The position numbers were made by a program, and so were the translations under genes. Below, in pieces: positions 1 to 12,100 of a DNA stretch of 35,939 bases. Below the pieces are notes generated by a model. The model was given only the letters and a program-made list of their open reading frames with translations. It was not told the origin of the DNA and searched no databases. Within the stretch, counting starts at the first letter, position 1. Each line of letters begins with the position of its first letter. The stretch covers positions 1 to 35,939 of the forward strand of contig JADFWP010000026.1 in NCBI GenBank assembly GCA_015234115.1, in the 5' to 3' direction. Source of the DNA: Magnetococcales bacterium (lineage in GTDB: Bacteria > Pseudomonadota > Magnetococcia > Magnetococcales > Magnetaquicoccaceae).

Positions 1-82
1 TAAACAAAAAACATTTAAAATATTTTTGTTTAAAGTCAAAACCCTGGGGAAAGAATTCCCCAAACCCCTTCTTTTCTTTCAA
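1..82. repeat. Type 1 palindromic repeat, right arm (cut by window edge)
   Basis: This is the AT-rich centre and right arm of the type 1 element: AAAGTCAAAACCCTGGGG, then a GGGGAAAGAATTCCCC hairpin, then a pyrimidine-rich end with CTTTCAAT. It differs slightly from the other copies, having a four-G run and an AAAGAATT core. The left arm is outside the window. It lies downstream of the giant minus-strand gene that stops at 170. Confidence 0.85.
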
Positions 83-112
83 TAAGATCACCATGGCTTG
101 TCCAGCGCCTCT

Positions 113-145
113 CCCCCCGCATCGCGTTGCCACGATGAAGGGGGC
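113..145. other. Imperfect hairpin downstream of the giant gene
   Basis: CCCCC (114-118) and CATCG (120-124) can pair with CGATG (133-137) and GGGGG (140-144), with a small bulge. It lies about 25 bases beyond the stop codon of the giant minus-strand gene. No T-run follows on that strand, so it is not a standard intrinsic terminator. It may protect the 3' end of the mRNA or act together with the adjacent repeat. Confidence 0.3.
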
Positions 146-169
146 GGAAGGCATTGTCCACGCTTTGCG

Positions 170-3100
170 TCAGCGATTCAAGGTGACACTGCCCGTTCCC
201 AAAGAAATGGAGTTGATCATCCCCGGCAGGTAGTAATCGAACCGCTGGCTGGTGGGTATGGTCTTGCTGTCACCACCCGGCACATAGGTGTCGGTGACCC
301 CATTGCCCGCAGCCGTGGTCTGAAGGCTCTTTTGCAACGCACCGGCCTGACTGTGGGTCAAACCAAGCGTCGAGGTCAGAACATGGATCGACGGACCGGA
401 TCCGCCCCCGCCGGTGAAGAAGGTCAGACCACCACTGCTCTTCAGATCGCCCAACGCCGCATTGTAGGTGGCCAACAGCGAAGAGACGCTCATGCTGACA
501 TTGGGAACCATCTGGAGATTCAGCACCTCCACGGTCGAGTTGGCAGCATCGATCCCAAGTTGTGCCCCGGCCAGCACCGGCACCAAACGAATCCGCACAT
601 CGGTGGTGTAGTCCGTGGCATAGGGGGCAAAGCTGTTGAACAGACTGTCGAACGTGGCCCTGGCCGTCGTGGGCAGACGGTTGTACATGGCGTTGATCAC
701 CCCGACCCGGGCCAGGATGCGGATCACCGTGGGATCATCGACCGGCTTCACCTCCACGGTCAGACGTTTGACCACATCGTTGATATTGTAGGTGAAGGAG
801 CCTCCGGAGCTGAACTGCTGATTCAGTTTGCCAAGAATCAGGGCACGCAGATCGGCATTGGAGAGCACCTTGGTGGACGATGGCGCGCTCAACGTGAGCA
901 GAATGTTCTTGAACAGGGTTTCAGCCGTGCTCTTGACCAGAGCCGGAGTATCCACGTCTGCCGCCGAATTCAGGTCAAAGGGGGTGGCCAACACCGTGAT
1001 GGTGAAGTTCTTGGTAAAGGTCCGCGCCTGACTGTCCGCCACCTGAATGGTGATCGAATAGCTGCCCTGGGTGGGCGTTGCCGGATCGTTCACCACCAGA
1101 TAGGCGTTGGTGCCCTGGGTGCGGATGGCAAACAGGTTGCCAACGGAATTGGCGGTGATGGTATAGGTGAAGGTATCCCCGACTTCGGGATCCACGGCGC
1201 CGAGCAGTCCGACATGAGAGCCGGGATCGGCGTACTCGTACACGGAGAGATTGCTGAGGGTGATATCCGTGGGCGCACCGGAGACGATGGTGAGATTCAC
1301 CGTGGCGGGAATCGCGCTCTGCGCCCCGCCGGAGCCGGTATTCCCCTGATCGGAGATGCCCAGCGAGAGCGTATCGGTCCCGGCATAGGCCGGCGTGCTC
1401 GTGAAGGTCAGCGTGGCAATGGCCGCGTTCAGGTCGGTCAGGTTGCCGGTAAAGACCATGCTGGCCGTATTGTTGCCACCGGAAGTAAAGGTCAGTCCGG
1501 TGACCGAAGCCAGGCTCACGGTGCCATGCCCCACCGAAATCGTGGCCTGAAGCGCACCGCTCCCCGCATCCACGTCTGCCACGGAGAAGCCGGTGATGGT
1601 GCCAGGCGTGCCATCGACAACGGTCGCGGGAACAGGGGCACCCGAGATCACCGGGGCATCGTTGACCGGGGTGATCGTCACCGTGATCGTGGCCGTGTTG
1701 GAATCCACCGTGCCGTCGTTGACCTTGAAGGTGAACGTGTCGCTGCCATTGGCATCGGCATTGGGCACATAATTGAACGCACCGGTCGCGGCATTGGTGA
1801 TGGTCACCGTCCCCTTGGCGCCCTGGGTCACCACACTGTAAGTCAGGGTATCGCCATCCACGTCGCTGGCACTCAGCGTTCCGGTGGCCGTCACATCCTC
1901 GGTCACGGTCAGGGGGGCGTCCACCGCCACCGGCGTATCGTTGACCGGGGTGATGGTCACCGTGATCGTGGCCGGCGTCGAATCCACGGTGCCGTCGTTG
2001 GCCTTGAAGGTGAACGTATCGCTGCCATTGGCATTGGCGTTGGGCACATAATTGAACGCACCGGTCGCGGCGTTGGTGATGGTCACCGTCCCCTTGGCGC
2101 CCTGGGTCACCACACTGTAAGTCAGGGAGTCGCCATCCACGTCGCTCGCACTCAGCGTTCCCGTGGCAGAGACATCCTCGGTGACGGTCAGCGTGCCCGC
2201 CGCAGCCACCGGAGTATCGTTGACCGGGGTGATGGTCACCGTGATCGTGGCGGTATTGGAAAACACCGTGCCGTCCTGAACCCGGAAGGTGAAGGTATCG
2301 CTGCCATTGGCATCGGCATTGGGCACATAACGATAGGCGCCGCTGCGGGTATCGGTGATGGTCACCGTTCCCTTGGTCGCCTGGGTCACCAGCGTATAAT
2401 CCAGGAAATCCCCGTCCACATCGCTGGCGATCAGGGTACCGGTCGTGGTCACGTCCTCGGTCACGGTCAGGGTGCCGTCCGAGGCCACCGGATCGTCATT
2501 GACCGAAATCACGGTGAAATTCACGCTGGTCGTGGCGCTCTTGGCACCACCGGAACCGGTGAAGCCCTGATCCGAAACCGTCAGAGTCAGGGTCTCGGGA
2601 CCGTGATAATCCGTATTGCCCCGATAGGTCAGCGCACTCAGGGCGCTGTTCAACTGGACCAGGGTGCCGGTGAAGACCAGCCGCGCCGAACCGTTGGTGC
2701 CCGAGGTCAGGGTCACGCCCGAATTCGCAGCCAGGGTGATCTTGCCATGCAGCAGCTCCAGCGTGGCCTCCAGGGCATGGGTGCCTGCATCCACATCGTT
2801 CACGGCAAAGCCACGAATCGTCGCATCCACATCCTCGGTGGCCGTGATGGCCGCCGGTGCGGTGAGGGTGGGCGCATCGTTGACTGCCGCCACCTCGAAG
2901 GTCACGGTGGAGGTGGCGCTCCTGGCCCCGCCGCTCCCGCTGTGGCCCTGGTCATCCACCACCAGGGTGAGAATCTCCTGACCCGCGTAATCCGCCCCCC
3001 CCTGATAGCTCAGATTCGACAAGGCCGTATTGATCTGGGCCAAAGTGCCGGTGAAGGTCAGACCCGCCGTACCCGAACTGCCGGCAGTCACCGTCACGCC

Positions 3101-6100
3101 GGAGCCTGGATTCAGGGTCAGGGTGCCATTGGCCGCAGCCAAAGTGGCCTGCATCCCCTGGTCGGCCGCATCGGGATCGGCCACCGTGAAGGCGAGCGAC
3201 ACCGGCGTATCCTCGCTGGCTGCAACCGCAGCAGGCGCGGTGATCGTGGGCGGTTCGTTGACATTGGTGATGGCAACCGCCAGATTCCGGCTGCCGGAGA
3301 GCGGAGTCGCGCTCGCGTCCGTGGCGATCACGGTCACTTCGTAAACATTGTCTCCGTTGGCATCCGCAGGATTTTCGAAGTCCGGAGCCACCAGGAAGCG
3401 CAGCGCGCCGCTGGCCGGATCGATGGCGAAACGGTCGGCATCGGCACCGGACAAAGACCAGGTGATCGTCTCGCCCTCGGAATCGATGGCCGTGGCGGTG
3501 TAGAAGCTGTCCGTGGCGTTCTCGGCCACGGAGACGCTGCCGCCCGAGGTGACGGTCGGAGCATCGTTGGCGCCCTGAATGGTGATGGTCAACACCCCCA
3601 TATCGCTGGACGAACCATCGGTGACCGTGTAGTTGAACCGTTCGGTCAGGCTCGCGCCCGCTTTCAGGGCCTCGACCGCCGGGGTGCTGTCGTTCACTTC
3701 GTAGCGGAACGCGCCATTGGTCTGCACGGTCAGGGTGCCATACAAACCGGTCAGGGGCTGACCCAATGCGCCCGCGCTGCCGCTCCCTTCGATCCCGCCC
3801 AGACGGATCGAGGCGACAAGCAGCGTGCTGGCCGCCGCATCGGCATCGGTATCGTTGGCGAGCAGATCGCCGGTGGCCGCACTGCCTGCGGTGCCATTGG
3901 CGACACCACCCGCTTCCATGGCCGTGGCCGCATCATCCACCGCCACGGGCGGTTCGTTGGATCCCTGAATGGTGAGGGTCAACAGCGCCTGATCGGTCAA
4001 GGAACCATCGGAAACCGTATAATTGAAGCTGTCGGTCAGGGTCTGATCGTTGGCGAGCGCCCGCACCGCCGGGGACGATTCGTTGACGGTATAGACATAA
4101 CTGCCATCGCCGTTCAGGTTCAACGTGCCGTAAACCCCGGCCAGCGCAGCACCCAGGCTCCCCTCCGTACCGCTGCCGAGCGAGGCGCCGCCGCGAATCC
4201 CGGTCACCGCAAGCGCATTCCCTTCCGGATCGGTATCGTTGCTCAACACATTGCCCGAGGTGTGACCCGGCGCGACCTGACTTGCGGATCGGGTGGCCCG
4301 ACCGGTATCGACCACCGCCACCGGCGCGTCATTGACCCCCTGAATGGTAATGGTCAACAGACCGGTATCGCTCAACGCGCCATCGGTCACGGTATAGTTG
4401 AAAAGATCCTCCAGACTCTCGCCCGGCTTCAAGGCATCCACCGCCGGGTTGCTCTCGTTGACCACATAGCTGAAGGCCCCGTTGGCACCCGCGATGAGTT
4501 GGCCGTAAAGTCCGCTCAAAGCCGTGCCCAGGGTGCCCGCCGTACCGCTTCCTTCGACGCCGCCCGCGCGGATCGCCGCCACGGTCAGGCCAGAGGCGGG
4601 AGTATCGGCGTCCAGATCGTTGGCAAGCAGATTGCCCTGCGCTCCGCTGCCCGGCGTCCCGTTGCGCACCCCTCCGGCCTCGAAAGCCGTACCGGTATCG
4701 TTCACCGCCACCGGTGCCCCGGCAGCGCCCCCTTTCTGAATGGCGATGGTCACCACGGCCAGATCCGTGAGCGTACCATCGGATACCGTATAATTGAACG
4801 CATCGGTCAGGGTCTGGCCATCGCCCAACGCCTGAACCGCAGGCGCGGATTCGTTGACCGTGTAGAGGAATCCGCCATTGGTCGCCAGGGTCAACGTGCC
4901 ATAGGCTCCGGCCAACGGCGTGCCGAGGGTGCCGGCGGTGCCGCTGCCTTCCGTGCTGCCGGTGCGAATGGCGGTCACGGTCAGGGTGTCGCCTTCGAGA
5001 TCGCTGTCGTTGGTCAGCACATTGCCCGAGGTGGTGGCCGCAGCCACACCGCTGCCGGTTCCGGCCTTGGCCACGATGCGCGAGTCATCGGTGGCCACCG
5101 GGGCATCGTCCGCCCCCTGAACGGTGACGGTCAACACCGCCTGAGCGCTCAACTCCCCGTCGGTCACGGTATAGTTGAAGCGATCGGTCAGGCTCTGACC
5201 GGGTTTCAACGCCTCGACCGCAGCCAGGGTATCGTTCACGACATAATGGAAGGTGCCATCCGCATTCGCGGTCAGCGTACCGTACTGACCCGCCAGCGCC
5301 GCACCCACGGTTCCCGCGTTGCCACTCCCCGCGACGCCGCCCAGCCGGATGGCCGCAACCGTCAGATTCGGTGAGGCATCGGTATCGTTGGCGAGCAGAT
5401 TGCCCGTGGCCGCGCTCCCCGGCTGATCGTTGGCCGTGCCACCGGCCTCGACGGCAATGGCCGCATCGTTGACTGCCACCGGCGGCGCATTGGCCCCCTG
5501 AATGGTGACGGTCAACACCGCCTGATCGGTCAACCGCCCGTCGGAAACCGTATAATTGAAGCGATCGGTCAGGGTCTGGCCTGCCCCGAGCGCCCGAACC
5601 GCTGCCGCAGACTCGTTGAGGGTATAGACATAGCCGCCATTCGCCTCCACGGTCAAAGAGCCGTAGCTGCCAGCCAGGGAATCGCCCAACAGACCCGCCG
5701 TGCCGCTCCCAGCCGTGCCCCCGGTACGGATGGCGGTCACGGTCAGGGTATCCTGCTCGGCGTCGGTATCGTTGTCGAGCAGATTGCCCGCGCCATGACC
5801 CGGCGCGACCCCTGCCGCTTCACCGGCCCGGGTGACCAGCGCCGCATCGTTCACCGCCACCGGGGCATCGTCCGCCCCTTCGATGGTGATCGTCAGCACG
5901 CCGGTATCGCTCAACACCCCGTCGGTGACGGTATAATTGAATACATCGGTATGGGTTTCACCGGGTTTCAGCGCCTCGATCATGGCAGAGGCATCGTTCA
6001 CCACATAGGTAAAGGTTCCGTTGGCATGCACGGTCAGGGTGCCGAACAGACCACTCAAAGGCGAACCGATCGTGCCTGCGACCCCGCTCCCCTCGACCTC

Positions 6101-9100
6101 GCCCTGCCGGATGGCCGCAATCGTCAAGGTGGGAGAATCGGCATCCAGATCATTCGCAAGCAGGTTGCCGCTGGCCCCGCTGCCAGGCGTGCCGTTGTGG
6201 CTGCCGCCCGCCTCGGTGGCGGTGGCCTGATCGTTCACCGCCACCGGCGCGCCAGCCGCTCCACCGGGCTGAATGGCAATGGTCAACACCGCCAGATCGG
6301 TGAGTGCGCCATCCGACACCGTATAATTGAAGGTTTCGGTCAGGGTCTGGCCGGTCACAAGCGCCCGAACCTCCGGCGCCGCCTCGTTGACCGTGTAGAC
6401 ATAGGCGCCGTTGGCCGCGAGATTCAGCGTGCCATAGGCACCGGTCAACGGGGTGCCGACGGTTCCAGCCGTGCCGCTGCCCTCGACCGGGCCGGTACGC
6501 AGCGCGGTCACCGTCAGGGTGTCGCCTTCGGGATCGAGATCGTTGGTCAGGAGATTGCCCGCCGTGGTCGCCGGGGTGACGCCGCTGCCGGTGCCGGCGC
6601 TGGCCACGATGCGGGTATCGTCCGTGGCCACCGGGGCATCGTTGGCCCCCTGAATGGTGACGGTCAACACCCCCTGATCGCTCAGCGCGCCATCGGTGAC
6701 CGTATAGTTGAACGCCTCGGTCAGGCTTTGACCGGGTTTGAGGGCATTGACTGCCGTGACTCTTTCGTTCGCCGCATAGCTGAACGCGCCATCGGCGCTC
6801 ACGGTCAGGATGCCGTATTGACCGATCAGAGCCGACCCCACGCTGCCCACCGCACCCCTGCCCTCCTCGGCCCCCTGCCGGATGGCCGAGACCGTCAGGA
6901 GGGACGAGGGAACATCGGTATCGTTGGCAAGCAGATTGCCCGTGGCCGTGGTGCCCGGCAGGCTGTTGTCCGTGCCACCCGCTTCGGTGGCCGTGGCTGT
7001 GTCATCCACCGCCACCGGAGGCCGGTTGCCGCCCTGAATGGTGATGGTCACCACCGCCTGACCGGTCAGCAGGCCATCGGAAACCGTATAACGGAAGGAA
7101 TCGGTCAGGGTTTGATCGCTCCGCAGCGCCTGCACGGTCGCATCGGATTCGTTGATCACATAGAGATAACCGCCATTGCCGGTCATGGTAAGGGAACCAT
7201 AAGCCCCGGCCAGCGGCGTTCCCAGGGTGCCTTCCGCACCGCTGCCGTCGCTGCCGACCCGGATGGCCGACACGCTCAGGGCATCGCCCTCGACATCGCT
7301 GTCGTTGTCGAGCACATTGCCCGAAGCCCGACCCGCAGTCGCCGCACCGCTCCCGGCCTTGGTGGCCAGTCCGGCGTCGTTCACCGCCACCGGGGCATCG
7401 TCGGCCCCCTGAATGGTGATGGTCAAGACGCCGATATCGTTCAATGCGCCGTCGCTGACCGTATAGTTGAAGCTTTCGGTCAAGGTCTGGCCCGGTTTCA
7501 AGGCCTCGACCCCGGCAGCGGCGTTGTTCACCACATAGCGGAACGTGCCATCCCCATTCATGGTCAGGGTGCCATACACACCCGCCAGGGGCGCACCCAC
7601 CGCACCCGCATCTCCGCTCCCCTCGACCGCGCCCAGACGGATCGCGGCCACGGTCAAAGCGGGAGAATCCGCATCCAGATCATTGGCCAGCACCGCACCC
7701 GTGGCATCGCTGCCCGCCGTGCCGTTGGCCGTGCCGCCCGCCTCGACCGCCGTGGCGCTGTCGTTCACCGCCACGGGCGCACCGGTGCTGCCCCCTTCCT
7801 GGATCGCCACGGTCAGCAACGCGGTATCGGTCAACAGACCATCGGAAACCGTATAATTGAAGACATCGAGCAGGGTCTGACCGGTCCGAAGCGCCTGCAC
7901 CGCCGCCGCGCTTTCGTTGACCGTGTAGACATAATCGCCGTTCGCGCCCAAAGTCAAAGAACCATAGGCACCCGCCAGGGCAACCCCAGGAGTGCCCGCC
8001 GTACCGCTCCCTTCGATGGCGCCGGTGCGAATCGCGGTCACGCTCAAAGGATCGCTTTCGACATCGGCATCGTTGGTCAGCACATTGCCCGAACCGCTGC
8101 CCGGTGCCACCGCGTTGCCGCTTTTGGCCACGATGCGGGAATCGTCCGCCGCCACCGGAGCGTCGTTGACCGCCGCGACGGTGAAGGTGCGGGTGACCGT
8201 CGCACTCCTGGCGCCACCCGAGCCGGTATTCCCCTGATCGGATACAGTGAGCGTGAGACTTTCCGAACCGGCGTAATTCAACGTGCCCTGATAGGTCACG
8301 GTCGCCAGGGCGGCATTGAGCTGGGTCAATGTGCCGGTAAAAACCACGCGCGCCGCATGATCCGCACCCGCCGTCACCGTCACCCCCGAATTCGCCGCCA
8401 GAGAGACGGTGCCATGCAGCGCCTCCAGGGTAACCTCCAGAGGATTGGTGCCTGCGTCCACATCGTTGACCGCAAAACCGCTGATTGCAGCCGCCTGATC
8501 CTCGCTGGCGACAATCGTTGCCGGCGCCGCAACCGTCGGGGCATCGTTGACCGCAGCCACCTCGAACATCACCATGGCCGTGGCGTTCCTGGCCCCTCCG
8601 GCACCGGTATTCCCCTGATCATCCACGGTCAGGGTAAGAATCTCCTGGCCCGCGTACTCCAGACTCCCCTGATAGGTGAGCCGGGACAAGGCGGCATTGA
8701 GCTGGATCAGGGTGCCGGTCAGGGTCATTCCGGCGGTACCGGAACCCCCTGCCGTGATCGTCACCCCGGAGTCGGGATTCAGGGCGAGGGTGCCATTGGT
8801 CACCGCCAGGGTGGCCTGCATGATGCCCGTCCCGGCATCGGGATCGGCCACGGTGAACGAAAGAACGAGCGGCGTGTCTTCGCTCGCCGACACGGAAGAT
8901 GGCGCCGCGATGGTGGGCGGATCGTTGACATTGGTGAGGGTGACCGCCACCGCGCGACTGCCGGAGAGCGGCGTGGCGCCGTTGTCCGTGGCGATCACGG
9001 TGACTTCGTACACGTTGTCCCCATTGGCATCCGCCGGGGTTTCAAAGTCCGGAGCCACCAGGAAACGCAACGCACCGGTCGCCGGATCGATGGCAAAACG

Positions 9101-12100
9101 CTCGGCGTCCACGCCAGAGAGCGACCAGGCGATGGTCCCGCTCTCCGGATCCGTGGCGGTCGCGGTATAAAAGCTTTCGGTGCTGTTTTCAGCCACGGAG
9201 ACGCTGCCAGCCGAGGTGACGGTCGGGGCATCGTTGGCCCCCTGAATCACGATGGTCAAAACCGCCATATCGGTGACCGAGCCATCGGTCATGGTATAAT
9301 TGAACAGATCGGTCAGGGTATCGCCGGATTTCAATGCCTCGATCGTTGCCGCGCTCTGGTTGACCACATAGCGGAACTGGCCATCGAAACCCACGGTGAG
9401 CGCGCCATATTGACCGGTCAAGGCCGCGCCCAGGGTGCCCGCGCTGCCCGATCCCTCGACTCCGCCCAACCGGATGGCAGAAACCGTCAGCGACGAACTG
9501 CTGACCCCGGTATCGTTGGCCAGCAGATTGCCTACCGCATCGCTGCCCGGCGTGCCGTTGGCCACCCCACCCGCCTCGTTGGCCGTGGCCGTGTCATCCA
9601 CCGCCACCGGCGCGCCATAGCCACTCTGAATGGTGATGCTCACTCCGGCCCGGGCGCTGAGAGCGCCATCGGAAACCGTATAGGTGAACGAGTCGGTCAG
9701 ACTTTGACCAGGGGTCAGTGCCTTCACCACCGCCAGCGACTCGTTGATGGTGTAATCATACCCGCCGTTCGCGGTCACGGTCAGCACGCCGTAAGCCCCG
9801 GTCAGGGCCGTGCCGACCACCCCCTCGGTGCCGCTCCCCTCCACAGCGCCGGTGCGCAATGCGGTCACGGTCAGGGTATCCCCTTCGGGATCGGTATCGT
9901 TTTGCAGCAGATTGCCGGAGACCTTGCCAGGCACCGCCTCGCTGCCACGGGTGGCCAGCCCCGCATCCGCCGTCGCCACCGGGGCATCGCCCGCCCCCTC
10001 GATGGTGAGCGTCAGCACCCCGATATCGGTCAACGCCCCGTCGGTGACGGTATAGTTGAACGATTCGGTCAGGCTTTCTCCGGGCTTCAGCGCCTCGACC
10101 GCCGCCAGGGCGTTGTTCACCACATACCGGAAAGAGCCGTTCGCCTGCACGGTGAGCGCGCCATACTGACCGGCCAGCGCCGTACCCACGCCCCCTTCGA
10201 CCCCGCTCCCTTCCACGTCGCCCGTGCGAATGGCCGAAAGGGTCAAGGTTCTGGAGTTGAGATCCAGATCATTGGTCAGCAGATTGCCGGTCGCATCGCT
10301 GCCGACCGTGCCATTGCGCGTGCCTCCGGCCTCGACCGCCGTGGCGGTATCGTTCAAAGCCACCGGCGCCCCGGCACTGCCCCCGGACTGGATGGCAATG
10401 GTCACCGTGGCCTGAGCCGTGAGTTCCCCATCCGAAACCGTATAGACAAAACGATCCAACAGGGTCTGCCCGCTCCTGAGATTGCGCACCGCAGTCGCGT
10501 CTTCGTTCACCGTGTAACGATAATTTCCACTGGCCGTCATGGTCAACGCGCCATAGGTGCCGGTCACCGAGGTGCCCACCGTGATCGGCGTTCCGTTCCC
10601 GGTGGTCTCGCTGGCGCGCAGGAAGGTCGCCCGCAGGGTGTCGCCCTCCACATCACGATCGTTGATCAGCGCATTGCCCGCCACCGTGGCCGCCTGAACA
10701 TTGCGTCCGTTGCCGGCCTTGGCCAGAATCTCGGCGTCATCGGTGGCCACCGGCGCATCGTTGGTGCCCTGAATGGTGATGGTCAAAACCGCGCTGTCGC
10801 TCGATGTGCCGTCCGTGACCGTATAATTGAAACGCTCGACGAGGGTCTGATCCCTCTTCAACGCCTCGACCGCAGGCAGCGTCTCATTCACCGCATAGGT
10901 GAACGCGCCATCCGCACCCACGGTGAGTTGGCCATATTGACCCGCCAAAGGCATCCCCAACGTCCCCGCGCTCCCGCTCCCCTTCTCCCCGCCCAGACGG
11001 ATCGCCGCCAGGGTCAAGGTGGGGGTGTCGGCGTCCAGATCGTTGGCCAGCAGATTGCCGCTGGCCGGAGTGCCCACGGTGCCGTTCTCCGTGCCGCCCG
11101 CCTCGCTGGCGGTCACGTCGTCGTTCACGGCCACCGGAGGCGCGGCACTGCTTTGGGGCTGGATCACGATGGAGAGCACCGCCTGATCGGTGAACATCCC
11201 ATCCGAAACCGTATAATTGAAGCGATCGGTCAGGGTCTGACCCGTGGTGAGCGCCTGAACCGCAGGCGAGGTCGTGTTGACCACATAGGAATAGCCGCCA
11301 TCGGTCTGCATGGTCAAAGCACCATACGCGCCAGCCAGCGCCACTCCGAAGGTGCCTGACTGACCACTCCCTTCCACCTCCCCGGTGCGGATCGCCGTGA
11401 CGCTCAAGCCATCCCCTTCGCGATCGGTATCGTTGGTCAGCACATTGCCATCCACGCCGGCCAGACCGGTATCGTCCACCACCACCGGGGCATCGTCCGC
11501 CCCCTGGATGGTGACGGTCAGCACGCCGGTATCGGTATAGGTGCCGTCGGTCACGGTATAGTTGAACGATTCGCTCAGGCTTTGTCCGGATTTCAGGGTT
11601 TCGACCGCTGCCAGATCGTTGTTGACCACATACTGGAAAGAACCGTTCGCACGCACCGTGAGCGCGCCATATTGACCGGTCAGGCTTCTGCCCACCACCC
11701 CGGCATCTCCGCTCCCTTTCTCCGCGCCCAGCCGGATCGCGGTCAGGTTCAGGGTGGTGGAGGCCAGATCCAGATCGTTGGCAAGCAGATTGCCGGTTGC
11801 ATCGCTGCCCGGCGTGCCATTGTTCGTCCCTCCGGCCTCGACCGCCGTGGCACTGTCATTCATGGCCACGGGCGCGCCGTTGGTGCCGCCGGGCTGAATG
11901 ACGATGCTGATCGTGGCCTGACTGGTCAGAGCGCCGTCCGAAACCGTATAGATGAATTGATCGGTCAGACTCCTGCCGGTCTGGAGGGTGCGCACGGCGG
12001 AAGAACGCTCGTTGACCGTGTAGCTGTAATCCCCATTACCGCGCATGGTCATGGTGCCATAAAGACCCGGCAGATTGACCCCCAGGCCGGTGCCATCCGG

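Noticed and set aside
98-5374. Open plus-strand frame of 1758 codons opposite the giant gene
   Set aside because: It is the antisense of the repeat region. Its product is full of Gly, Arg, His, Gln and Ile without domains, and its repeats are exactly those of the opposite strand. The open frame results from codon bias in repeated GC-rich DNA.
5795-11359. Second long plus-strand frame (1854 codons) opposite the giant gene
   Set aside because: Same explanation: antisense to the VCBS arrays, low-complexity composition, and no ribosome binding site or recognisable domain.
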